Positions 1 to 5,919 of a stretch of DNA of 15,826 nt are shown here, piece after piece. This DNA comes from CAG-390 sp045546615 (GTDB lineage: Bacteria; Bacillota; Clostridia; Oscillospirales; CAG-272): contig JAZQDD010000033.1 in assembly GCA_045546615.1 (NCBI GenBank), positions 1-15,826 on the forward strand. The letters run 5' to 3'. Under the pieces are notes generated by a model. The model had not been told where the DNA came from and ran no database searches. It saw nothing but the letters and a program-made list of their open reading frames with translations. How positions within the stretch are numbered: position 1 is the stretch's first letter; every line of letters starts with the position of its first letter. The translations under genes and the position numbers were made by a program.

Positions 1-306
1 GCGCCCGAGACAACGAAAGCGCCCGAAACAACGAAAGCGCCCGAAACAACGAAAGCACCCGAGACGACGAAAGCGCCCGAGACAACGAAAGCGCCCGAGA
101 CAACGAAAGCTCCCGAGACAACGAAAGCGCCCGAGACAACGAAAGCGCCCGAAACAACGAAAGCGCCCGAAACAACGAAAGCGCCCGAGACAACGAAAGC
201 GCCCGAAACAACGAAAGCGCCCGAGACCACAAAGGCACCCGAGACCACGAAGGCACCCGAGACCACAAAGGCACCCGAGACAACGAAAGCGCCCGAGACA
301 ACAAAG
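1..306 (+). repeat. 18-bp tandem repeat coding for (APETTK)n
   Basis: Seventeen contiguous 18-bp units start at 1 and run to 306. A degenerate eighteenth follows (307-318), and more copies probably lie left of the window. Units differ only at synonymous sites (GCG/GCA/GCT for Ala, GAG/GAA for Glu, ACA/ACG/ACC for Thr, AAA/AAG for Lys). The reading frame and amino-acid unit never change. The last units (217-288) share the ACC ACA/ACG AAG variant, which suggests recent local duplication by slippage or unequal crossing-over. Confidence 0.97.
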
Positions 307-471
307 ACGCCCGAGACGAGTGTTTCTGATACTACCGCCGATAATGGCATGGTAAACGATACAACGCCTGCCCAAATTTCGGATGATGGTTGTAATTCGG
401 CACTTTCTATCAGCATAGTTCCCGCAATTGCAGCGGCTGTTGCATTGGCTGTTAAACGCAAAGAAGAATAA
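1..471 (+). CDS. C-terminal part of a secreted APETTK-repeat surface protein (5' end outside window)
   Basis: Frame 1 is open from the first base to the TAA at 469-471. The visible 156 residues begin with 17 perfect-length APETTK hexapeptides plus a degenerate eighteenth (TPETSV). A short Thr/Asp-rich stretch follows, then the tail motif DGCNSALS, a hydrophobic segment of roughly 16 residues (SISIVPAIAAAVALAV) and a basic end (KRKEE). The order repeat stalk, Cys-containing motif, membrane segment, positive charge is that of a C-terminally anchored surface protein. It matches the protein at 4545-5684, whose tail reads GCGSALS followed by a hydrophobic stretch and RRKED. There is no LPXTG motif, so a classical class A sortase is unlikely. 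The resemblance to Cys-based tails such as MYXO-CTERM is in layout only. The N-terminal functional domain cannot be seen. The next feature downstream is a MITE-like element starting 18 bp after the stop. Confidence 0.85.
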   Translation, partial: APETTKAPETTKAPETTKAPETTKAPETTKAPETTKAPETTKAPETTKAPETTKAPETTKAPETTKAPETTKAPETTKAPETTKAPETTKAPETTKAPETTKTPETSVSDTTADNGMVNDTTPAQISDDGCNSALSISIVPAIAAAVALAVKRKEE

Positions 472-488
472 ATTTATGACAATAGTAA

Positions 489-716
489 AAAGGGGCTGTC
501 TCAGTTAGATGCAGAAGTCGCGATTTTGCCGTCGTCGGCGTACGAGGGTACGCGTGATGGCAAAATCGCGGCTAAAAAATACGTATAAAAATCGAAATCC
601 GTGAGGATTTCTACCTAAAAAGATCGCTTTCTTCATCCTTTTGGACGAAAAAAACGGTCTTTTTTTCTTCACTTATTTTTGTATTTTTGTTCTGCACTAA
701 ATGAGACAGCCCCTTT
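489..716. mobile_element. MITE-like non-coding element with long terminal inverted repeats
   Basis: The left end (489-516) and the reverse complement of the right end (690-716) share a first 15 bases, AAAGGGGCTGTCTCA, and a common inner GCAGAA. Only one substitution and one indel lie between them. Inside, 519-570 is a nested hairpin: CGCGATTTTGCC (519-530) pairs with GGCAAAATCGCG (559-570), and GCGTAC (538-543) pairs with GTACGC (548-553). A further small hairpin is AAATCC/GGATTT (595-610). There is no open reading frame, so it would need a transposase supplied in trans. I see no convincing target-site duplication beyond the A/T bases merged into the ends. It sits between the repeat-protein gene and the sigma-factor promoter. 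If transcribed, it could also act as the 3' structure of the upstream mRNA. The family of the parental insertion sequence is not determined. Confidence 0.65.
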
Positions 717-766
717 GCTGCTATTTAGAATCCCCATTATAAGTAAACAGTGTCTTGAAAATTTTA

Positions 767-795
767 TTGACCATAATAATGTTTTGTGATACAAT
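767..795 (+). promoter_or_regulatory. Promoter of the sigma-factor operon
   Basis: The -35 is TTGACC (767-772) and the -10 is TACAAT (790-795), with a 17-bp spacer. Transcription should start near 802, leaving an approximately 84-nt leader before the ATG at 886. The match to the housekeeping consensus suggests basal transcription by the main sigma factor. The MITE-like element ends 50 bp upstream. Confidence 0.75.
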
Positions 796-885
796 AAAAA
801 TCCCCAAAGCATTACACACTTTCAAATTTTTTGGTACTACTATTTATGAAGGGCCTTTCAAAAAATGCAAGAGAGGAGGCAGATT

Positions 886-1470
886 ATGGAACTTCAACAA
901 AGAGAGCCAATGGAAGATGGAAAAATCGTTGAGCTTTATTGGAACCGTGATGAAAAAGCGATCGAGGAGACGGACTTCAAATACAAGAAGTATCTGTTTT
1001 CAATTGCTTATAACATACTCCACTCCAAACTTGACTGTGAGGAGTGCTTGAATGATACATACCTTGGCGCGTGGAATGCTATACCGCCATCAAGACCGAA
1101 TGTGCTAAAAGCATTTCTCATAACTATCACTCGAAGAATTGCGATCAAACGCTATCACAGCAATTCGAAGAAAAATGTTGTTCCGTCGGAGTTAACGGTG
1201 GCATTATCGGAGCTTGAGGATTTCATAGCGGATGACAATGACGTCGTTGGGAGTTTCGATGCAGAAAAGCTGGGGTGCATCATCAGCGAGTTTGTTCGTT
1301 CGCTCTCCGAGCGTAAGAGATTCATCTTTATGAGTCGGTATTACGTAGCCGATTCCATAGATGCCATCGCAAATGATCTGAATTTGAGCCGTTCAATGGT
1401 TAATAAAGAGCTTGCCGCCATCAGACGCGCCTTGAAAGAAGAGCTTGAAAGTGAGGGATATTTGATATGA
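886..1470 (+). CDS. Sigma-70 family (ECF-like) RNA polymerase sigma factor
   Basis: The 194-residue protein has the two-region layout of a small alternative sigma factor. Region 2 spans about 25-95, including EECLNDTYLGAWNAIPP, a signature of a clostridial sigma subgroup usually paired with a membrane protein. Region 4 spans about 130-190 and ends in a helix-turn-helix (IANDLNLSRSMVNKELAAIRRALK). It should recruit core RNA polymerase to a dedicated promoter set. I chose the ATG at 886 because AGAGGAGG (872-879) lies 6 nt upstream. An in-frame ATG at 865 has no ribosome binding site and would overlap that signal. Its stop overlaps the next gene's start by 4 bp (ATGA, 1467-1470), indicating translational coupling. 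No region 3 is evident, as is usual for ECF-type factors. The target genes are unknown. The repeat-anchor proteins on either side are possible targets only by proximity. Confidence 0.88.
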   Translation: MELQQREPMEDGKIVELYWNRDEKAIEETDFKYKKYLFSIAYNILHSKLDCEECLNDTYLGAWNAIPPSRPNVLKAFLITITRRIAIKRYHSNSKKNVVPSELTVALSELEDFIADDNDVVGSFDAEKLGCIISEFVRSLSERKRFIFMSRYYVADSIDAIANDLNLSRSMVNKELAAIRRALKEELESEGYLI

Positions 1471-2225
1471 AAAAGAGAGAGTGGAACGAGGGTCTAAATC
1501 ACCTTGATCTCGACATTGTGGAAAAATACCTTGAGCAAAAGGATGTACTCGGACAGAAAAAACACTCCCGAAAAGGCGTATGGCTTCGTTTGGGAGCTAT
1601 TGCGGCGTGTTTTTTGCTGATCGGAAGTGCAGTTATTGCTGTGTCCATGCTACGAGAGAGTGATCAGATAATCCCGCCCCAGCCGGAAACCACCGCCACT
1701 GATACAACAAACGCACCCGGGGCTTTGACTGCTACTTATTTCTTTAGTTCATTTGAGGAGTTTAATCTACACGAAAAGCAAGCTGGGCAAAATGCAGTAT
1801 CTTATTATTACACTCCCGGCTACTTGACCTCAGATTACGAGTTGTTACGCATAACCAAGCGGGATGGCACTTATATAATGATTGAGTATATGCTATCTCC
1901 AAACAAAATTGTACAGACCGAAGGACTTGATGAATATGATGCGGAAAGAATGAGTACGTTGATCTGCAGATACTCGTTATATGCAGACGGGGAACAAGCA
2001 CTGCGGGAAAACTTTATCAGCAAAGGATACGCGGCAGTTGAGTATCAAGGAAAAGTCTATTACCGCTTGGATGAACACGCACAAAACGATCCTAACAAAC
2101 AGAAGATCGGCTACGAGATTGCATTTCTTGAAGACGGAGATCTGATCTTTATGCATCTCCCCGCCGTAGATACTTTTGAGAATATGATGAAATTCGCCAA
2201 GCTTACCAAAGTCAAGCTCGATTGA
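1467..2225 (+). CDS. Single-pass membrane protein, probable anti-sigma factor or regulator of the upstream sigma factor
   Basis: The 252-residue protein has a charged N-terminal cytoplasmic segment (1-40), one membrane helix at about 41-62 (WLRLGAIAACFLLIGSAVIAV) and an extracytoplasmic part. The extracytoplasmic part begins with a Pro/Thr linker (PPQPETTATDTTNAPG) and continues as a roughly 165-residue mixed alpha/beta domain I do not recognise. The ATGA overlap with the sigma gene, the membrane topology and the short N-terminal domain fit the usual partner of this sigma subgroup: the cytoplasmic part would bind the sigma factor and the outer domain would sense a signal. No zinc-binding anti-sigma HxxxCxxC motif is visible, so the anti-sigma role comes from context, not a family match. 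It could instead be a positive modulator. The gene ends 50 bp before a strong bidirectional hairpin. Confidence 0.75.
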   Translation: MKKREWNEGLNHLDLDIVEKYLEQKDVLGQKKHSRKGVWLRLGAIAACFLLIGSAVIAVSMLRESDQIIPPQPETTATDTTNAPGALTATYFFSSFEEFNLHEKQAGQNAVSYYYTPGYLTSDYELLRITKRDGTYIMIEYMLSPNKIVQTEGLDEYDAERMSTLICRYSLYADGEQALRENFISKGYAAVEYQGKVYYRLDEHAQNDPNKQKIGYEIAFLEDGDLIFMHLPAVDTFENMMKFAKLTKVKLD

Positions 2226-2275
2226 CAGCTTGGGAGATATTTACTCATTTGCATATTGCACAGGAGTCGCGGTAC

Positions 2276-2318
2276 AGCAAAAATCCGATATGGATTTAAT
2301 TCCATATCGGATTTTGCT
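2276..2318. terminator. Bidirectional intrinsic terminator between convergent genes
   Basis: AGCAAAAATCCGATATGGA (2276-2294) pairs with TCCATATCGGATTTTGCT (2301-2318) around a 6-nt loop, with one bulged A. A/T runs in each arm provide U-tracts on both strands. It lies between the stop at 2225 and the end of the minus-strand gene at 2325, so it can serve both. Confidence 0.85.
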
Positions 2319-2324
2319 ATTAAA

Positions 2325-3656
2325 TTATTTCCATGATATTTCTTTGAGGGAGGGCAGGAAGTTTGCTGCTTCCGTTGCCGTTTCGCTGACGGTTACACCG
2401 GTTGTCGGAACGTAGAAATACTGATAGCAAAATACGGATACACCAGCGCACTTTTTTAGCTCCTTGGTGTGTTCAAGGCAACGCTTCAGCACGTCCTTGT
2501 TGTTCTCCCACTCGTCTTTGCCGCTACCTGCCCATTGATCCGTTTGGGATTTAGCCTTGCCGAAAGTCATGCCGATAATAAGGTCGATCTTATCGTTTCG
2601 TATGATATTCTGCCACGTTCTGCATACAGATTTGAAATCGTACGTTTGATGCTCAAGTCCGAAATACACCTGCGGACAGATGTAGTCGATGTAGCCCTCA
2701 CTTGCGCACCACGTGTCGACGTCCGCAAAGTCACCGCGCACGTTGTTGATGTTACCCGCGGGGCTTATGCCGAAGAGCAGTCTTTCATCGCACGCCTTTG
2801 TTGCGGCGTAAAGTCCCGCGACGAGCTTGTTAAGTTCGCCCATTCGGAATTTTTCAAGGTTCAGCTTGCCGCCGTTTGCTTTATATTCCGTGTATGCGGC
2901 TCGGTCAAACGAGGCATCGTCGGTGGGGTAGAAGTAATCGTCCATGTGTAAGCCGTCAAAGGCATATTTGCCGAGTATCTCCGCCGCACCGTCAACTATG
3001 AGCTTGCGCACTTCCTCGTATGCGGGGTTGAGATAGTAATTGTTGCTGTGAGCTACTATGTATTTTCCGCACTCCTCGCCGTCGTACCATTTCTTCATGG
3101 CGTAATCGCTGCTGATGTTTTTTATCTCGTCGAGCGTCATAGCGCGCATGGGATTTATCCAGGCGTGTATCGAAAGTCCAAGTTCGTGCGCCATCTCAAC
3201 AACCATGCCTACGGGGTCGTAATCTGCACCGTTTCCGTATGTACCGACTACATATTTCGACATCGGATAGTATTCCGATGGATACATACTGTCGGCGTTC
3301 GGGCGCACCTGCAAAAAGACGGTGTTGAAGCCCATGTCTTTGACGTTTTGAAGTACCTTTTTGATTCTTGCGGCAAAATCATCCTCGTCTCTTTGTTTCC
3401 CCGAGTGAGTATATATTCCGTTTAGGTCAAATTGAGAAAGCCACATGGCTTTTACGTCGGTGTGCCGGATAATATTTCTTTCGCTTGGCATATCGGTGTC
3501 ATCTCCTTTGTTGAGAGTTGTTTGTGCGGCGGATGTGTAGGGGTGTGTGGCGGAGTCAGAGGGGGGAGCGCCTTGCGGAGCATTCTCATTACAGGCAATT
3601 ATTGGCAGAACAAGTACCAGCAACAAAAGCATTGCCGTCATACGCGCAAGTTTCAT
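2325..3656 (-). CDS. Lipoprotein, glycosyl-hydrolase-like 10 family (YngK/UPF0748 type)
   Basis: The 443-residue protein starts with a lipoprotein signal peptide (lipobox IIAC, lipidated Cys22) and a Ser/Thr/Pro-rich linker to about 65. The catalytic TIM-barrel region begins at VKAMWLSQFDLNG. It carries the family signatures GFNTVFLQVRP (109-119), DSMYPSEYYPMSKY, LGLSIHAWINPMRA (159-172) and DGLHMDDYFYP (234-244), where the paired Asp are the likely catalytic or substrate-binding acids. This is the PF02638 family represented by Bacillus YngK. Family members are thought to act on cell-wall or other extracellular glycans, but the substrate here cannot be read from sequence. The length is normal and no truncation is seen. 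The start is supported by AAGGAGT 7 nt upstream. It lies 79 bp downstream of TspO on the same strand but has its own promoter. Confidence 0.88.
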   Translation of the reverse strand: MKLARMTAMLLLLVLVLPIIACNENAPQGAPPSDSATHPYTSAAQTTLNKGDDTDMPSERNIIRHTDVKAMWLSQFDLNGIYTHSGKQRDEDDFAARIKKVLQNVKDMGFNTVFLQVRPNADSMYPSEYYPMSKYVVGTYGNGADYDPVGMVVEMAHELGLSIHAWINPMRAMTLDEIKNISSDYAMKKWYDGEECGKYIVAHSNNYYLNPAYEEVRKLIVDGAAEILGKYAFDGLHMDDYFYPTDDASFDRAAYTEYKANGGKLNLEKFRMGELNKLVAGLYAATKACDERLLFGISPAGNINNVRGDFADVDTWCASEGYIDYICPQVYFGLEHQTYDFKSVCRTWQNIIRNDKIDLIIGMTFGKAKSQTDQWAGSGKDEWENNKDVLKRCLEHTKELKKCAGVSVFCYQYFYVPTTGVTVSETATEAANFLPSLKEISWK

Positions 3657-3685
3657 TTTTTCGACTCCTTTGGTTTTATATTTCT

Positions 3686-3714
3686 ATTTTACTATCAAAT
3701 ACCACCCATGTCAA
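3686..3714 (-). promoter_or_regulatory. Promoter of the GHL10 lipoprotein gene
   Basis: On the minus strand the -35 is TTGACA (3714-3709) and the -10 is TAAAAT (3691-3686), with an exact 17-bp spacer. The start would be near 3679, giving a roughly 23-nt leader with AAGGAGT at 3670-3664. It lies just after the TspO stop, so the two genes need not be one transcript. No terminator separates them, however, and read-through from TspO is possible. Confidence 0.8.
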
Positions 3715-3735
3715 GTGCCGCTTTTTGGCAAATTT

Positions 3736-4203
3736 TTAATTCAAAAGATATATTCCTAAATTAAGATATCCCGCAAATGTCACCCACGCAAGATAGGGTA
3801 TCATAAGATATCCGGCCCGCTTGTCGATACCGTAAAAAAGAACGGTGCAAAGAAGTATCAAAGCCCAAAGGATAACGAGCCACACGAATGCCAACAGATA
3901 ATTTTCAAGGTTGAAAAATATTATAGACCAGAAAAAATTAAAAAAGAGCTGAATGCCGTAAACTCGAAGCGCAGTACGTGAGCGAGCGGGCATGCCCGAA
4001 GTGAGAACGAGATACGAGGCTATACCCATAAGAACGTAGAGAATAGTCCATGCCACGGGAAAGAGCCATGCGGGCGGCGAGAGCGGCGGCTTTGCCACCG
4101 AGTCAAACGCGGACATACTGCCGCGCGTCAAAAGAGCAGAAAAACCGCCTACCGCAAGCGGTATCAAAATGCAGATTACGAGCTTTTTCCATTGTATTTT
4201 CAT
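3736..4203 (-). CDS. tspO: TspO/MBR family membrane protein
   Basis: The 155-residue protein has five hydrophobic helices and the family's conserved blocks: KPPLSPPAWLFPVAWTILY with MGIASYLV (loop and second helix), IQLFFNFFWSIIFF (third helix) and YLMIPYLAWVTFAGYLN (last helix). TspO proteins bind tetrapyrroles and related ligands and act in porphyrin or stress responses. The function in Clostridia is not settled. I chose the ATG at 4203 over an in-frame ATG at 4236 because GGAGGTGA sits 4-5 nt before 4203. No promoter with clear -35 and -10 boxes was found upstream. It is followed on the same strand by the YngK-type lipoprotein gene, a neighbour with no obvious functional link. Confidence 0.92.
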   Translation of the reverse strand: MKIQWKKLVICILIPLAVGGFSALLTRGSMSAFDSVAKPPLSPPAWLFPVAWTILYVLMGIASYLVLTSGMPARSRTALRVYGIQLFFNFFWSIIFFNLENYLLAFVWLVILWALILLCTVLFYGIDKRAGYLMIPYLAWVTFAGYLNLGIYLLN

Positions 4204-4464
4204 AAAATCACCTCCATATAAATGGGTATGAAACAACCGCCATGCCTATTCCTAAAGGAAATTTTAATGATCTGCTTTTATAAATTTTACGTTAAATTTT
4301 CCGAAAGATTTGTCAGGAGCGATACCTCAAGAAGTAGAGCTGAAAACGATATTTGATTATCGATAACAAGGAGCTTGTGCGGATCCGTTTTCAAGCCTTC
4401 GTTATGTTTTGCGCTGTACAGAGAGATAAAAGCACACAAAAATGCAAAATTTCTTTATTTAGTG
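4204..4464. other. Intergenic region between divergent genes, no gene recognised
   Basis: This stretch separates TspO (minus) from the promoter of the secreted Ig-like protein (plus). It is A/T-rich and contains a short inverted repeat CGATA-N6-TATCG near 4348-4363. A minus-strand frame stays open for about 55 codons here but has no start codon or ribosome binding site. I see no RNA gene, riboswitch or terminator. Confidence 0.5.
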
Positions 4465-4494
4465 TTGACACGGGGGAGATAAATTTAGTATAAT
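4465..4494 (+). promoter_or_regulatory. Promoter of the Ig-like/APETT surface protein
   Basis: The -35 is TTGACA (4465-4470) and the -10 is TATAAT (4489-4494), both perfect consensus, with an 18-bp spacer. Transcription should begin near 4501, about 44 nt before the ATG. The ribosome binding site GGAAGGA is at 4530-4536. Confidence 0.88.
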
Positions 4495-4513
4495 GTAAAT
4501 ATTAAATGTAAAA

Positions 4514-4525
4514 ATGACCTTGGTC
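4514..4525. promoter_or_regulatory. Inverted repeat TGACC-TT-GGTCA in the 5' leader, possible operator
   Basis: Perfect 5-bp arms with a 2-bp centre lie about 13 bp downstream of the predicted transcription start. The spacing is too tight for an RNA hairpin, so a dimeric DNA-binding protein is the more natural reader. A chance occurrence is possible. Confidence 0.3.
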
Positions 4526-4544
4526 AAACGGAAGGACAAAATCT

Positions 4545-5684
4545 ATGAAAAAGAAATTTGTGAAATTCACCATAGCCGCGATACTTGCCGTCGCTTTGCT
4601 GATTCCCATGGTTTTCAGCGCCGCAGCTGCCGGCGAACCCGTGATACTCGAAAATCCGCAACAGCCTGTTTTTGCCGAGGGCGGAAGAGCAGAGTACAGC
4701 GTTAAGGCTACGGGAGGCGATTTGAGCTTCCAATGGTACGTTGTATATCAAGGACGTACTTATAATACAAGAGCTGTCACCGCCCAGCCGTGGAAGATTC
4801 CCCTTATAGGCACGTCATACGGTCCGAGCGAGGATGGCGCAAGCTTTATATTCGAGTCAATTCCCAAGGAACTTGACGGAATGAAGATATTCTGTGAGGT
4901 GCGCAACGGTATAGGTTCGATAAGAACATACGCCGCTACTGTTAAGGTTGAAAAGAATGCTGCTGCTCCGTCTGAAATATCTGTTCCTTTGTCTTATTCC
5001 TATGCGAATACGAGCACTGTCGGTGCAAAATGCACTGTTGCTGTGGATGCTGATAAATGCAAGTATCTTTGGTTTGAAAGCAGTGACGGAACTCTTGCGA
5101 ATTGTAAGGAACTGCCCTTGCAGGATGATGCAAATCTGATAGTTAACGGAATGGAAAACGCAACCCGCTATTATATTTGCCGCGTTACCAATCCCAATGG
5201 CGGAATTACATATAGCAGTGCGGTGACTATCAAAACAACGTGGGATCTTCCTATAACCACTCCTGCGCCCGAGACCACTCTTGCGCCCGAAACTACGAAG
5301 GCGCCCGAGACTACTCTTGCACCCGAAACTACGAAGGCGCCTGAGACCACAAAGACACCGGAGACTACGAAAAAACCTTCTACAAGCGATAAGCCTGTTA
5401 CTACCGATGAGCCCGTAACGGAGCCGTCGGTCGTTACGACAGAAACTTCTTCAATCACTACAACTGCGCCTCAAGATCCCGATCACGGCGATAACACTAC
5501 ACGTCCGGTGACAAACAGCACAACCGCGCCTGCGGGTGTTGGTGACGTTGAGACTACGTTGCCGTCCGGCACTACAGCTTCGAGTGAAGATGAAGGTGGA
5601 TGCGGCTCGGCGCTTTCCGCCGCCGGTGCGTGCTCGGCAGTTTTGCTTGCCGCAATTGCGCTTTTGCGCCGAAAGGAAGATTAA
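4545..5684 (+). CDS. Secreted Ig-like surface protein with APETT repeats and Cys-Gly C-terminal anchor
   Basis: The 379-residue protein has a signal peptide (1-29, cleavage likely in SAAAAG). Two Ig-like domains follow, at about 32-136 (core W64, C117) and 142-232 (W176, C212), each with the pattern Trp on an early strand and Phe/Tyr-x-Cys-x-Val late. A Thr/Pro stalk (235-347) contains six APETTL/APETTK-type units. The tail at 351-379 is GGCGSALS, a hydrophobic stretch, then RRKED. The protein is probably displayed on the cell surface with the Ig domains as a binding head. Ligand and partner are unknown. Architecture and tail match the truncated protein at 1-471, so the two look like paralogues separated by the sigma operon and two minus-strand genes. 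The start is set by GGAAGGA 8 nt upstream. It is a single-gene unit with a consensus promoter and an intrinsic terminator. Confidence 0.85.
   Translation: MKKKFVKFTIAAILAVALLIPMVFSAAAAGEPVILENPQQPVFAEGGRAEYSVKATGGDLSFQWYVVYQGRTYNTRAVTAQPWKIPLIGTSYGPSEDGASFIFESIPKELDGMKIFCEVRNGIGSIRTYAATVKVEKNAAAPSEISVPLSYSYANTSTVGAKCTVAVDADKCKYLWFESSDGTLANCKELPLQDDANLIVNGMENATRYYICRVTNPNGGITYSSAVTIKTTWDLPITTPAPETTLAPETTKAPETTLAPETTKAPETTKTPETTKKPSTSDKPVTTDEPVTEPSVVTTETSSITTTAPQDPDHGDNTTRPVTNSTTAPAGVGDVETTLPSGTTASSEDEGGCGSALSAAGACSAVLLAAIALLRRKED
5265..5372 (+). repeat. Six 18-bp units coding APETTL/APETTK/TPETTK
   Basis: The units are in frame with the host gene and of the same hexapeptide type as at 1-306. 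The first four alternate APETTL and APETTK, forming two copies of a 36-bp higher-order unit (5265-5336). The array is much shorter and more diverged than the array at the left edge. Confidence 0.9.
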
Positions 5685-5757
5685 TGCTTAAATGAGCGTG
5701 CGATAGATATAAGTGATCGCGCGTACTACACGAGCTTTTAAAACAACTCAAATTATA

Positions 5758-5796
5758 AAAAATGCGTCTGCTATGTTTTGTAGTAGGCGCATTTTT
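5758..5796 (+). terminator. Intrinsic terminator after the Ig-like surface protein
   Basis: AAAAATGCGTCTGCTA (5758-5773) pairs with TAGTAGGCGCATTTTT (5781-5796) across a 7-nt loop. Two wobble pairs occur, and the right arm itself supplies a T5 tract. It lies 73 bp after the stop codon. Confidence 0.88.
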
Positions 5797-5858
5797 GGCT
5801 TGTATTGAGCTCGAGATTATAATGATTTTGATACTTATGAATAAAAATAAAAAATCTA

Positions 5859-5887
5859 TTGACAGTTTTTTGGTTTTTTGGTATAAT
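5859..5887 (+). promoter_or_regulatory. Promoter of the metallo-hydrolase lipoprotein gene
   Basis: Perfect TTGACA (5859-5864) and TATAAT (5882-5887) boxes are separated by a 17-bp, T-rich spacer. The predicted start is near 5894. The strong ribosome binding site AAAGGAGG (5904-5911) is 8 nt before the ATG at 5920. Confidence 0.92.
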
Positions 5888-5919
5888 AAAATCAATAATC
5901 CTTAAAGGAGGAAATTTAT

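Noticed and set aside
1..306. CRISPR-like regular repetition
   Set aside because: Units are contiguous 18-bp in-frame codon repeats with no spacers, and only synonymous sites vary. It is a protein-coding tandem array.
755..1051. 98-residue plus-strand frame overlapping the sigma promoter and gene start
   Set aside because: Its start lies upstream of the -35 box, it has no ribosome binding site, and it overlaps the sigma factor in another frame.
2469..3425. Plus-strand open frames inside the GHL10 gene
   Set aside because: They lack ribosome binding sites and family motifs, and lie antisense to a gene with clear YngK-family signatures.
4281..4450. Long open minus-strand frame in the intergenic region upstream of TspO
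   Set aside because: It has no start codon or ribosome binding site and runs into the opposite promoter. I do not recognise the peptide. A gene remnant cannot be excluded but is not supported.
5171..5458. Minus-strand open frame with VVSGA repeats
   Set aside because: It is the antisense image of the APETT repeat. There is no ribosome binding site, and the plus-strand gene is fully supported.
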